DNA of 64,000 nucleotides from Candidatus Aminicenantota bacterium (GTDB lineage: Bacteria; Acidobacteriota; Aminicenantia; Aminicenantales; Aminicenantaceae): the NCBI GenBank assembly GCA_020344415.1, contig CP070825.1, positions 2,688,325-2,752,324 of the forward strand, read 5' to 3'. The notes under the pieces are model-generated. The model searched no databases. It saw only the letters and a list, made by a program, of their open reading frames with translations, and was not told the origin of the DNA. Made by a program: the position numbers and the translations under genes. Numbering within the stretch: the stretch's first letter is position 1; every line of letters starts with the position of its first letter. This document shows, one piece after another, positions 54,422 through 63,314 of the stretch.

Positions 54422-55420
54422 ATGGCCATCGTTTTTGATGCTCACTCTGATATCCTAAACGATATCCATCCCAGGAGATTACTCGGCGAAAAAGAAGTTA
54501 TCGAGAAATTCTGGGCTCCCAAAATGAGGAAAGGGAAAATAGACATAAGAGTTGTAGCCATTTATAGTGATATCCAGTATCTTCCAGAGTTGGCTTTACG
54601 AAGGGGGCTTGACCTGATAGCAACCTTATACGAAGAAATCGAGGAATCTCCCAGCTCTATGTTGTGTACCACGTACGCTGATATTAAGAAAGCAAAAGAT
54701 ACAGGAAAAATCGGGTTCGTTTTGGGTATGGAGGGTGCTGAACCGTTGGGTTCGGATATTCAGGTGCTTCGCATTTTCTATAAGCTCGGCCTGCGTGTTT
54801 TGGGACTCACTCATGCCCTGAGAACTTATCTTGCGGATGGCTCATTTCTTTCTCCCAAAAAAGCGGGACAAATCGGCGGCCTGACTGATGTGGGGGTAGC
54901 CTTTTTAGAACAGGCTCAGGATATGGGCATCATCATAGATGTCTCTCATTTAAATGATCCCAGTTTTTGGGATGTCATTAAGTTTGTGCAAGTTCCTATC
55001 ATCGCTTCCCACTCGAATTGCCGAAAGTTGCGTGACCACCCTAGAAACCTTACAGACGAACAGATAAAAGCAGTGGCAGATACAGGAGGAGTAATAGGAG
55101 TGAATGCTTGCGGTCTGTTTGTACAGCCCCCAGATCTCAATCATCTTATGGACCATATCGAATATTTAGTAAAGATAGGAGGAGTAGAGCACACAGGCCT
55201 TGGACCAGATTTTGCCGACTATCTACTCGAGTATATGACCGAAAAAGAAAGGGCGAGAATCCCTGATGAGTGGATAAGGCCTGTCGATGGATTCTCTGGA
55301 GACGAGGAGTTTTCCAAGATAGCCGACGAACTGGCCAAGCGCGGTTATAAAACTAGTGATATAGATCTTATAATGGGTGAGAACTTCGCCCGTGTATTCA
55401 GAGATGTGCTCAAGCCATAA
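54422..55420 (+). CDS. Membrane-dipeptidase family metallopeptidase (M19), 332 aa
   Basis: Renal dipeptidase fold with the zinc ligands in FDAHSDILNDI (His-x-Asp), the bridging Glu in GMEGAEPLG, DVSHLND and ASHSNCRKLRDHPRN, and GLGPDFAD near the C-terminus. No signal peptide or anchor, so probably cytosolic despite the family name. GGAAGGAG precedes the ATG. Hydrolyses dipeptides, often with D- or dehydro-residues. It lies after the one-carbon genes and 90 bp before an exported amidohydrolase. Confidence 0.92.
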   Translation: MAIVFDAHSDILNDIHPRRLLGEKEVIEKFWAPKMRKGKIDIRVVAIYSDIQYLPELALRRGLDLIATLYEEIEESPSSMLCTTYADIKKAKDTGKIGFVLGMEGAEPLGSDIQVLRIFYKLGLRVLGLTHALRTYLADGSFLSPKKAGQIGGLTDVGVAFLEQAQDMGIIIDVSHLNDPSFWDVIKFVQVPIIASHSNCRKLRDHPRNLTDEQIKAVADTGGVIGVNACGLFVQPPDLNHLMDHIEYLVKIGGVEHTGLGPDFADYLLEYMTEKERARIPDEWIRPVDGFSGDEEFSKIADELAKRGYKTSDIDLIMGENFARVFRDVLKP

Positions 55421-55510
55421 CCTTATATATGGGCACTAATTATAGCTAAAAATCGAATGAGATATTTCCAACACAAAATATCCAAGATTGAATAACAAAA
55501 GGAGGCAAAA

Positions 55511-56773
55511 ATGAAACGAAAAACCATTATTCTTTTTATTGCCTTAATCTTCCTTTGTTCAAACTTCTCCATTGAGCTGCATGCGAAAAAGAAGAGCGTA
55601 ATCGCACTGGTCGGAGGAACATTGATAGACGGAACCGGATCTTCCCCGATAGAAGATATTACAATTCTTATTGAAGACGATAAAATCAAAGTCATCGGTC
55701 CAAAAAATGAAGTGAACATCCCGGAGGAAGCTAAAAAAATTTATGTTTCTGGGAAATGGGTCCTGCCAGGATTTATTGACCTCCATATCCATCTCACTTA
55801 TCCCACGAGCACAGAGATGTACTATGATGACTCGGGCAGCCTGCAGACCATAAGGGCGCTCCATGTGATGAATAAGTATCTGCCCACAGGTGTAACTTCC
55901 GTGCGCGATGTCTCTTCTGACCTTGAGGCGATGAAGGCGCTGAAGAGGGCTGAAACACTAGGTTTAACAAACACCATCCGCCTCTTTAGTGTCGGTGAAG
56001 GGATCGTATCGACAGGTGGACATGGCGAGATGTTGAGCGCAACACAAGCTGCAGATGGGCCAGACGAGTGGCGAAAAGCTGTCAGGAAGATGAAAAAGGC
56101 TGGTTTTGGCTACATCAAGATTCTTCCTCCTTATACTGTGGAAGAAGTAATAGCTGCTGTCGATGAGGCAAAAACACAAGGAATGTTGATCATGAGTCAT
56201 TGCGGAAGTGATCTTGATTTTGAAACGCCTTATATGTCCCGAAGAGCTGTTGAAAATGGTGTCCAGTGTATCGAACATATGAACAAGATAGAGGATGAAG
56301 TTCTGGAAATGATGGCAGAAAAGGGTGTTCACTTGGTCCCCACTGTCGGTATTATAAAACATATCAGGAAATTGTATGGAAACAGAGAACTGCCAGAAAG
56401 AATGGTGCCGCTCGAGACTTATGAAGGCTCGTTCAAGAAGGCCAAATCCCTGGGCATAGTCATGGGAATAGGAACGGATTTTGTAGGTCCTATGACGAAA
56501 ATGTATCCCAAACCTTATTTTATGGAGATGAAATATTTTGTCGAACTCGGAATGAGCCCGATGGAAACAATCGTCTGTGCTACGAAAAACGGAGGGATCA
56601 TTCTCGGGAAAGAGGACCAGCTGGGAACCATCGAACCAGGCAAACTAGCTGATATTCAGGTCATCAGAGGAAATCCCCTGGAATCATTCGACGTGCTCGC
56701 CAGTCCAGAGATTGTTATCATCGGCGGCAAAATCCATCATTTCCCTGAAAATCAACCTAGAAAAAATAGATAA
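55511..56773 (+). CDS. Exported amidohydrolase, 420 aa
   Basis: A signal peptide (about 1-25, ending ELHAKKK) is followed by a metal-dependent hydrolase barrel: GFIDLHIHL (His-x-His metal ligands), the Lys-containing strand GYIKILPP, SHCGSD, EHMNKI and the catalytic Asp in IGTDFVGP, then GTIEPGKLADIQVI. This is the imidazolonepropionase/Xaa-Pro dipeptidase-like group of exported amidohydrolases common in Acidobacteriota. An AGGAGG site precedes the ATG. Substrate unknown; peptide or amide. The decayed homologue at 61308-61909 derives from the same family. Confidence 0.9.
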   Translation: MKRKTIILFIALIFLCSNFSIELHAKKKSVIALVGGTLIDGTGSSPIEDITILIEDDKIKVIGPKNEVNIPEEAKKIYVSGKWVLPGFIDLHIHLTYPTSTEMYYDDSGSLQTIRALHVMNKYLPTGVTSVRDVSSDLEAMKALKRAETLGLTNTIRLFSVGEGIVSTGGHGEMLSATQAADGPDEWRKAVRKMKKAGFGYIKILPPYTVEEVIAAVDEAKTQGMLIMSHCGSDLDFETPYMSRRAVENGVQCIEHMNKIEDEVLEMMAEKGVHLVPTVGIIKHIRKLYGNRELPERMVPLETYEGSFKKAKSLGIVMGIGTDFVGPMTKMYPKPYFMEMKYFVELGMSPMETIVCATKNGGIILGKEDQLGTIEPGKLADIQVIRGNPLESFDVLASPEIVIIGGKIHHFPENQPRKNR

Positions 56774-56840
56774 CATCGATGATAGCTGATTGATTATTCT
56801 GTTTGGGCCACACGAAATCTACTTTTCGTTTTTTTCTGGC

Positions 56841-58244
56841 TTATTTAACTTTTTCCGCTTTCATGCTCTGCCCTACCGCTTCCAATTTTAGGTGACTGAC
56901 AACGCCTTTTTCATCAACAACAAAAGTAACATAGTATTCAGTTCTCTTGACGAAAAATTTAGTTTTGGTCACAGCGAGGAGTTCAGACTTAGGCCGACCT
57001 CCCACCTTAATGAATAGTTTTTGATCCTCCATGGTTACATCCAGTATCCTCTCTCCCATCAATTCATATTTGCCGGTATAGGTATTCAACACTTTTTGAT
57101 CTACAGAAATGAACTTTTGTTTCTCAGGGGGGATGTATTCTTCACCGCGAAGCAGTTTAATTGCAGCCTGAGCAACGCTTCCGGGTCCCCCGGAGTTCGA
57201 CATGAAGTATACACCCACACGAGCGTCAACATCGCCCATCATATTTGAACTCTGGCCTGGAATGCCCCCTCCATGACTTATAATCGTGTGCCCGTTTTCC
57301 TCTTTCTTGACAAAGAATCCGAATCCGTATGTACCTCCAAACTGAGGTGTATGCATTTCTTTCACTGACTCTTCGGAAAGAATCCGTTTACCGTTAAAAA
57401 TACCTCCATTTAAATGGGCACCGAGAAATCGGGCCATATCTTCTGCGGTCAAATAAATATCGCCGGCAGGGTAGACATCAAAATGCACCTGTGCAACCGG
57501 TCTTGGCTTACCCTTATTACGCCCAGGCATGTAAGGAAGGGCCATAAGTTCAACCATTTCCGGGGAAGGATACACGGGATGAGGAGTCTCGACACCTAAG
57601 GGTTTCAATATGTTTTCAACCACGTACTCTTCATATTCTTTACCTGAGATTTTTTCAACCAGAAGGCCGGCCATCCCGTAGGCATAGTTGTTGTACTCCC
57701 ATTTTTTCTCCGGCGCTCTGATCGAGTAAAGATCAGAGGTGAACTCATCGAGCGTTTTTGGCAGTTCGCGTCCCCATATTGGCTTGGTGTTTGCACCGGG
57801 TGTCAGGCCCGACCAGTGAGAAAGCATATGTCTGAAAGTGACTGGCTTTTCGCTTTGCAGCCGGTCCTGAACGTTACTTTCCCCGAGGTATCTGTTTACA
57901 GGATCCATCAACTTGAATTTCTTTTTTTCTGCAAGCTGCATCAGTGCAGTGGCGGTAACTGCTTTAAAAGTCGATCCGGTGCAGTAAATAGTTTCCGGTG
58001 TCGCCGGCGTCTTGGTCCGGACATTTGCATAGCCAAAAGCGGCTTTCCATACTATCTCGTCACCCTTCACCAGAGCGATGGATATCGATGGAACGCCGCG
58101 TTCTTTCAGCGCTTTTTGAATGAGTCCGGTGAGCACTTTTTTTGTCTTTTCTAGATCGAAGTCGCCGCTTTTCGCAATTGTCGAAGCTCCGATTATCGAA
58201 AAAACTAATACAAAGCCGATGAAAACAGAAATACGTTTCTTCAT
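56841..58244 (-). CDS. Exported class C beta-lactamase-like serine hydrolase, 467 aa
   Basis: A signal peptide (about 1-24) is followed by a penicillin-binding-protein fold with the Ser-x-x-Lys motif STFK (about residue 91), Tyr-x-Asn in YNNYAYGMAG, and His-x-Gly in ISHGGGIPG. A C-terminal lipocalin-like domain (DUF3471-type, about 375-467) is present. Relatives include D-aminopeptidases and esterases as well as beta-lactamases, so a resistance role should not be assumed. GGAGGAAGAG supports the start. It is convergent with the amidohydrolase gene. Confidence 0.9.
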   Translation of the reverse strand: MKKRISVFIGFVLVFSIIGASTIAKSGDFDLEKTKKVLTGLIQKALKERGVPSISIALVKGDEIVWKAAFGYANVRTKTPATPETIYCTGSTFKAVTATALMQLAEKKKFKLMDPVNRYLGESNVQDRLQSEKPVTFRHMLSHWSGLTPGANTKPIWGRELPKTLDEFTSDLYSIRAPEKKWEYNNYAYGMAGLLVEKISGKEYEEYVVENILKPLGVETPHPVYPSPEMVELMALPYMPGRNKGKPRPVAQVHFDVYPAGDIYLTAEDMARFLGAHLNGGIFNGKRILSEESVKEMHTPQFGGTYGFGFFVKKEENGHTIISHGGGIPGQSSNMMGDVDARVGVYFMSNSGGPGSVAQAAIKLLRGEEYIPPEKQKFISVDQKVLNTYTGKYELMGERILDVTMEDQKLFIKVGGRPKSELLAVTKTKFFVKRTEYYVTFVVDEKGVVSHLKLEAVGQSMKAEKVK

Positions 58245-58328
58245 TCTCTTCCTCCTTTATGTTTTTTTAGATTTCAAAGTCCTGCAAATAGGTTCTTTAA
58301 TATCATTTTTTTTCACATCTCTCAATTT

Positions 58329-58490
58329 TTATTTTTCTTTTTCGGCTATTTTTTCTCTCCACCACTCAGGTGCCTCGCCGATTATACTCTCATTGGCGTT
58401 GACTGCAAACATATCGTCCGGAATCCGCTCGAGCTCCTCCCTGGACAATATGCTGAGCCTTGGGATGTTAAACCTGTGTTTATCCTTCAA
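58329..58490 (-). CDS. Small ORF resembling the N-terminus of the MttB homologue, 53 aa
   Basis: TTG start behind GAGGAGAAAGAAG. It reads KDKHRFNIPRLSILSREELERI, closely matching the N-terminus of the MttB homologue (KYRLNIPRLNILSRDKLERI), then diverges into a different acidic tail ending APEWWREKIAEKEK. It lies downstream of the UROD methyltransferase gene on the same strand. It may be a remnant of a second mttB-type gene with a rearranged end, or a small real protein sharing a docking peptide. Codon use looks coding. Confidence 0.5.
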   Translation of the reverse strand: MKDKHRFNIPRLSILSREELERIPDDMFAVNANESIIGEAPEWWREKIAEKEK

Positions 58491-58576
58491 CTTCTTTCTC
58501 CTCTTACTGAGTATTATTATTCCAAAAAGAAAAATTCAGTAATTCCATGTACTATTTATTCGTTAGCTTAATGCTC

Positions 58577-59566
58577 TTAATAAGATTCAATCTCTTTGGC
58601 GTAGCGGTACATTTCACGCACAGATGTAGAATTCATCCCTTTGAATATGCTGTTACAGCTGGCTAGCATGTATCCCCCTCCTTGAGCTCCATGCTCTATG
58701 CAACGTCTAACTTCACCTTGAACTGCATTAAGGTCAGATTCACAAAGGACAGAAACATCTACGTTTCCGATCAAGACAAGATCACTGCCGAACTCTTGCT
58801 TTACTTTTCCAAGATCAAAACCCGCTGCAGGCTCCAGCCCGTGAATTCCGATAAATCCTGCCTCAATGGCCATGGATAATAATGACTCTATGTTTCCATC
58901 ACTATGCCAGATGACAGGGACATCAAGTCCATCGACAATTCGGCAGTGATATGGAAGTATAAATTCACGCCACATCTCAGGCGAAATCATTGGCCCCTTA
59001 TGATGTCCTGCATCATCGCCAAGGATGGCAACATCAATTCCAAGGCTTACTGCCTTTTGATACATGGTGATACACCACTCTGTTCGAGCATCCAGCAGCT
59101 TGTGAACAAAGACTGGATCTTCGACAAGGCGAAGAAAAAAACTTTCGAAACCCATAGCCATATATCCTGCTGTAAAGGGGCCAATATGAGTCCCGAAGAT
59201 TAAACAATGATCCGGATAGAGTTTCTTTGCCTCTTCGACCTTGGCTTCATCAAAAAACTTATCAACATAGTCTAGGGACGGACTGTATTGGTTCAGATCT
59301 TCATCTGTGTCCACAACGCCATCCACATACATTCCATTCTGCCAGATCCTTCCCCATTCATCCACTCCATCCCTCCATGCATTGCTTTCTGGGGGATTAA
59401 TATTAGGAATCATGACACAATCCAGCCCTAGATTGACATGAGCTTTTTGTAGATCTTTTTGTCCAAGTTCTGCCACAATTTCATCATCAATCCAAATCTC
59501 AAACAGAGGCACCCGATCCGGTTGCTTGTGTTCAAGAGTTTGAAAAACGCGTTCTCTTGGCTTCAT
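58577..59566 (-). CDS. UROD-family corrinoid methyltransferase-like protein, 329 aa
   Basis: Begins MKPRERVFQTLEHKQPDRVP, the classic opening of uroporphyrinogen-decarboxylase-like methyltransferases. It has ILGDDAGHHKGPMISPEMWREF, a VIWHSDGNIESLL active-site strand, LIGNVD and ASCNSIFKGM. His-Ser-Asp replaces the His-x-Cys zinc motif of MtaA and of the 42748 protein, so the metal site or the substrate differs. Located 161 bp past the stop of the MttB homologue on the same strand, it probably acts with it in methyl transfer to or from a corrinoid protein. Confidence 0.85.
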   Translation of the reverse strand: MKPRERVFQTLEHKQPDRVPLFEIWIDDEIVAELGQKDLQKAHVNLGLDCVMIPNINPPESNAWRDGVDEWGRIWQNGMYVDGVVDTDEDLNQYSPSLDYVDKFFDEAKVEEAKKLYPDHCLIFGTHIGPFTAGYMAMGFESFFLRLVEDPVFVHKLLDARTEWCITMYQKAVSLGIDVAILGDDAGHHKGPMISPEMWREFILPYHCRIVDGLDVPVIWHSDGNIESLLSMAIEAGFIGIHGLEPAAGFDLGKVKQEFGSDLVLIGNVDVSVLCESDLNAVQGEVRRCIEHGAQGGGYMLASCNSIFKGMNSTSVREMYRYAKEIESY

Positions 59567-59726
59567 ATCCTAAAAAGCGATTAAAGATTTCTGGTCCAGA
59601 ATTCGTGCAGGATGAAATGCATCAAAAACCTGTTGATTCATTCTTGATTTTTTGTTCAAAATATCAGTCAATCCGATAGAGTTGGAATACTCCACTCTGT
59701 CGATAATTTAAACTGCCGTATCTATT

Positions 59727-61160
59727 TTATTTATCTACTGAAATTACAATCTTTTGTAATCCGACCTTAATCTTTTCATCGAGTGGTTTTGTAGAGTAGT
59801 TTTCTATAATATACTTAGCCTTTTCATTTGCTCTGGTTTTTAAATCTTTTTTGCCTTCTTCTTCCCATTTCTCATAAGGGCTTCTTGAAAAAAGTTCAGG
59901 ATACCAATTTTCTTTGAAGTGCCTTAAAGTGTGTTCGCTGGTAAGATACTCTCCCCCTGGACCAATCTCGTCAATCAAATCAAGGGCCATAGTCTCTTCA
60001 TTTACCTCTAAGCCTTGAGTTATCCTCCTTACCATCCCTATGACTTCATTAGAGACAACAAGCTGCTCAAAAGAGGTCGTCAAGCCGTTATTGATATACC
60101 CAACATCGTGAACAAGGTTTCCTCCATTTAGAGTAGACAGGAGAATCCATAAGCTTCCTTCTATGGCAGCCTGGTGGTCATAGATACTGGAATCAGAACA
60201 TCCAGCAAAGCTGAACATAGGAAGTCTATAATATCTCGCCATATCGGTAAGAGCAGAGGTCGCCAGCAAAAACTCGGATGATGCATAGCTGGCAATTGAG
60301 GTAGCCATATCCATGGAAGGCACTCCTCCTCCATAGATAAAAGGAGTCCCCACTTTAATAAGATTCGCAAGGACATAGCCAGAAAGAATCTCCGCATTTG
60401 CTTGGATGAGACCGCCTGCAATAGTAACAGGCCCTGTGGCACCGGTAATCACGGCTGGAGTAAAAACAACGGGAAGTGACTTTTCGGCCATATACATGAG
60501 TTTTTGAGTGGACTCTTTAGCCAAAGTCAAAGGTGAAATTGGTTCGGTATAAAGGGCTACAAAAGGACTATTTTTAAGCTGCTCTGCTCCCCCTGCAACA
60601 ACTTCGGCCATCTCGATAATCGTCTTTAAATTTTCAAAACTCCAAGCAGTAAAAACTATCGGCTTTTCCGTATGATTCACCATGGCTTCAAGATGATATA
60701 TGTCTGATATTTTGTGATTCACATCACTCGCAATCCCAGAACACATCATGAAACTCATCTCATCAAGATAATCTACAGTTTTCGAAACATTTTCAATATC
60801 CTTCAGAACGACGAATCTTCTCTCTCCTGTATACGGATCAACGACATTGGGTGTATCAGATCCAGTGCCGAAATAAGTGTTGTTTTCCTCGAGAAACATA
60901 GCAGGATTCCCATTCCTATCGCACATGGCAACTCTCGGCGGAGCATTTTCCAGTGCCCGTTCCACCAGGTTTCCAGGAATTCTCACTCTCTCTCCATCCA
61001 CATAGCATCCACCCTTTTTGAATATTTCGAGCGCTTTCGGTTCTTTAACGGCGACTCCGGTCCTTCTCAAAACTTCAAGCGTGGAAAGATGAATCCGTTC
61101 CAGCTTATCCCTTGATAAAATATTAAGCCTTGGAATATTTAACCTGTACTTATCCTCCAT
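59727..61160 (-). CDS. MttB-superfamily methyltransferase without pyrrolysine, 477 aa
   Basis: Trimethylamine-methyltransferase fold: FGTGSDTPNVVDPYTGERR, SGIASDV, TEPISPLTLAKEST, PAVITGATGPVTIAGG, GGGVPSMDMATS and EIGPGGEYLTSEHTLRHFKENW. The frame is open with no UAG, so it belongs to the non-pyrrolysine MttB group that includes glycine betaine (MtgB), proline betaine, carnitine and butyrobetaine demethylases. The start at 61160 follows AAGGAG; nine extra upstream codons lack a site. Known chemistry: methyl from a quaternary amine to a cognate corrinoid protein, here plausibly the 41084 product. Confidence 0.9.
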   Translation of the reverse strand: MEDKYRLNIPRLNILSRDKLERIHLSTLEVLRRTGVAVKEPKALEIFKKGGCYVDGERVRIPGNLVERALENAPPRVAMCDRNGNPAMFLEENNTYFGTGSDTPNVVDPYTGERRFVVLKDIENVSKTVDYLDEMSFMMCSGIASDVNHKISDIYHLEAMVNHTEKPIVFTAWSFENLKTIIEMAEVVAGGAEQLKNSPFVALYTEPISPLTLAKESTQKLMYMAEKSLPVVFTPAVITGATGPVTIAGGLIQANAEILSGYVLANLIKVGTPFIYGGGVPSMDMATSIASYASSEFLLATSALTDMARYYRLPMFSFAGCSDSSIYDHQAAIEGSLWILLSTLNGGNLVHDVGYINNGLTTSFEQLVVSNEVIGMVRRITQGLEVNEETMALDLIDEIGPGGEYLTSEHTLRHFKENWYPELFSRSPYEKWEEEGKKDLKTRANEKAKYIIENYSTKPLDEKIKVGLQKIVISVDK

Positions 61161-61307
61161 TTTTTTCTCCTTATTATTTACAAACAACCTTCAATTTTAG
61201 CCTTGTTTCAGAGCGCCTTGACCGTGGGATTGCCACAATCATTCCGCTCGCTCTCAACGACAATTAATCCTATCGGCTTTAGACTAAGCCTAATTCTTAT
61301 CTTCTTC

Positions 61308-61909
61308 CTACTCTAAATTGAGCCGGGGAACTTTCCTTCCACTTTTATACACACTGATTATGTTCGATTTGTCACATAATATGCTGATGTCTGTTAAAGG
61401 ATCGCCGTTCACTACTATTAAATCTGCCAGTTTGCCTTTCTCGAGAGTGCCAAGTTCATCTTCCTTCCCCAGCACTTCAGAGTTAATCTTTGTGGCAGCT
61501 ACAATGGCTTCCATGGGTGACCGTCCAGCTTCGACATATAACTTGAGCTCGACCGCATTCTCACCCATAGGTGACATCGGATCACTCAGGTAATCTGTCC
61601 CGAGGCCAACTTTTACACCAGCTTTCCAGGCCATTTCAAATGATTTCCGGTGAACATCATAAACTGCCTTGGCCTTTTCCAAGGATGTCTCTGGAACACC
61701 GGCCTTTGTGCCTCCCTCAATAATAGCCTTCAAAATGGCCAGAGTGGGGATAAGATAGGTACCTTGTTTTATCATCATCTCACAGCATCCTCACTGCCTA
61801 CATCCTCTATTCGAGAATCTTTGATGACAAGGACTGAATTTTCAATCGGCTCGCCTCCACTTCCATCGATTAATTTTCCGCCTTTTAAAACCGTATAATC
61901 ATCTCCCAT
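61308..61909 (-). pseudogene. Amidohydrolase with central deletion (N- and C-terminal fragments)
   Basis: An N-terminal fragment (61775-61909) starts after AGGAGG and reads MGDDYTVLKGGKLIDGSGGE, then runs into TGA. A C-terminal fragment (61308-61778) in another frame reads MMIKQGTYLIPTLAILKAII and ends with GTLEKGKLADLIVVNGDPL. The roughly 200 residues between, including the His-x-His metal site and catalytic Lys region, are missing, so the protein cannot be an active hydrolase. The layout is that of an internal deletion with frameshift in an exported-amidohydrolase-like gene (compare 55511). Confidence 0.85.
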
Positions 61910-62002
61910 TAAAATACCTCCTAAAGATAATTATCTAAGTCAAAAAAAGTACATTTTTTTAAGCTCTCATATTTATTTAAAATCTTTATTCTCTGCGAAA
62001 CA

Positions 62003-63274
62003 TCATATCTCCCTCTGGGCTTGAGCCATTTTTGTAGGCAGCTCAATACCTGTCCCCTTTTTTTTCTCAGAAAATTTAAGAAGCAGTGAAAATACAAGCC
62101 CGACAAAACCCAGCAAAGCAAATAATATCATTGTATTGGTATATTCTCCTCCGGATAGATCTGTTAGCTTTCCTGCAAGCCAGGGAAATACAGTCAAGCC
62201 AACATTCTGTACGAGGGCAATCAGGCCAAAGGCCGTTCCCAAACGTTTTTGCTCCACCAGGATAGGGATCGAAGACCACAGGGCTGATGGTACTAGAGAG
62301 AAGGCAATTCCAATGCCAATTATCGGGAGCGCAGGATGGAAGGATGTGAATCCCAGTGCCAGATAAACAGGTACGATTACGATAGAACCTACCATCATTA
62401 TGGTCGCCCTCCTTCCTATTTTATCCACCAGGATTCCAAAAAGAGGAGTAATCGTAATGGTTGCGACAAAAATAAGGGATGCATAGAATCCCCCCTGGGC
62501 TTCGCTGAAACCGTATTTTTCCTTAAGAAATACGTTTGAGAACGCTACAAAAGGCAAAACAGCCGAATAAAAAGTCACACAAAGAAACGTGACATACCAA
62601 TAAGAGGGATTAAATTTAAACATATCTCGAAAAACAAATTTATCTGTTTCCTCTCTTTTTTCATCCATCTTAAAAAGCGGTTCTTTCTTTTTATCCAATC
62701 TTGAATAAATCAAGAAGACGATCATGCTCGCAAAGATAATGAAAAATGCAACCCAGAGAGCGACTCGCCAAGAACCACTCCATGTATGGATGGGCGCGCT
62801 GAGGTTCAGGGAGGCAAAATTTCCTAGCCTGACTAATGTTATGTTCAGCCCAAAGGCAAAAGCCAGTTCTTTTCCTCTAAACCATTTGGAAAGCACTTTG
62901 ATTTCAGTAATACAAAGAGATTCTGCTCCAATACCATAAAGAAGTCTTCCGAATAGCATTAGCCAGAAGGCCGAACTAGCAGCGGTTATAAGAACACCTG
63001 CAATACCAATAGCCGCAAATATGGCACCTGCCTTTCGGATGCCTATTCTGTCGAGTAGAATTCCTCCTAGAAGGACCATCACTAGGTTTGGCAATGAATA
63101 ATAGCTGAAGAGAAGTCCGTATTGAGCTTTTGTGATACCCATATCATTGATGATAGCATCAGATATGGGAACTACTGAATCGTAGGCATAATACAAACCA
63201 AAAATCACAAAACCCATCATGACTAAAACGAGCCATCTGAGTTTTTGGACGTTTTCTCCGATATTGTTCTGCAT
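62003..63274 (-). CDS. MFS transporter, 423 aa, 12 membrane helices
   Basis: Twelve hydrophobic helices with a central loop (about 200-225), the loop 2-3 motif GGILLDRIGIRKAGA and the equivalent GILVDKIGRRATIM in the second half, the signature of major facilitator transporters. In the same direction as the amidohydrolase remnant, MttB and UROD genes, so it may import the methylated or amide substrate of this region. The substrate cannot be told from sequence. Confidence 0.9.
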   Translation of the reverse strand: MQNNIGENVQKLRWLVLVMMGFVIFGLYYAYDSVVPISDAIINDMGITKAQYGLLFSYYSLPNLVMVLLGGILLDRIGIRKAGAIFAAIGIAGVLITAASSAFWLMLFGRLLYGIGAESLCITEIKVLSKWFRGKELAFAFGLNITLVRLGNFASLNLSAPIHTWSGSWRVALWVAFFIIFASMIVFLIYSRLDKKKEPLFKMDEKREETDKFVFRDMFKFNPSYWYVTFLCVTFYSAVLPFVAFSNVFLKEKYGFSEAQGGFYASLIFVATITITPLFGILVDKIGRRATIMMVGSIVIVPVYLALGFTSFHPALPIIGIGIAFSLVPSALWSSIPILVEQKRLGTAFGLIALVQNVGLTVFPWLAGKLTDLSGGEYTNTMILFALLGFVGLVFSLLLKFSEKKKGTGIELPTKMAQAQREI

Positions 63275-63314
63275 GATGACTATATCCTTTCTTTAGCCTT
63301 CTCCTTAAATGATG

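Noticed and set aside
56841..58244. Antibiotic-resistance beta-lactamase
   Set aside because: Motifs fit the broad class C/D-aminopeptidase/esterase family with an extra C-terminal domain; resistance cannot be claimed.
59727..61160. Pyrrolysine-containing trimethylamine methyltransferase
   Set aside because: The frame has no internal TAG, so it is a non-pyrrolysine member.
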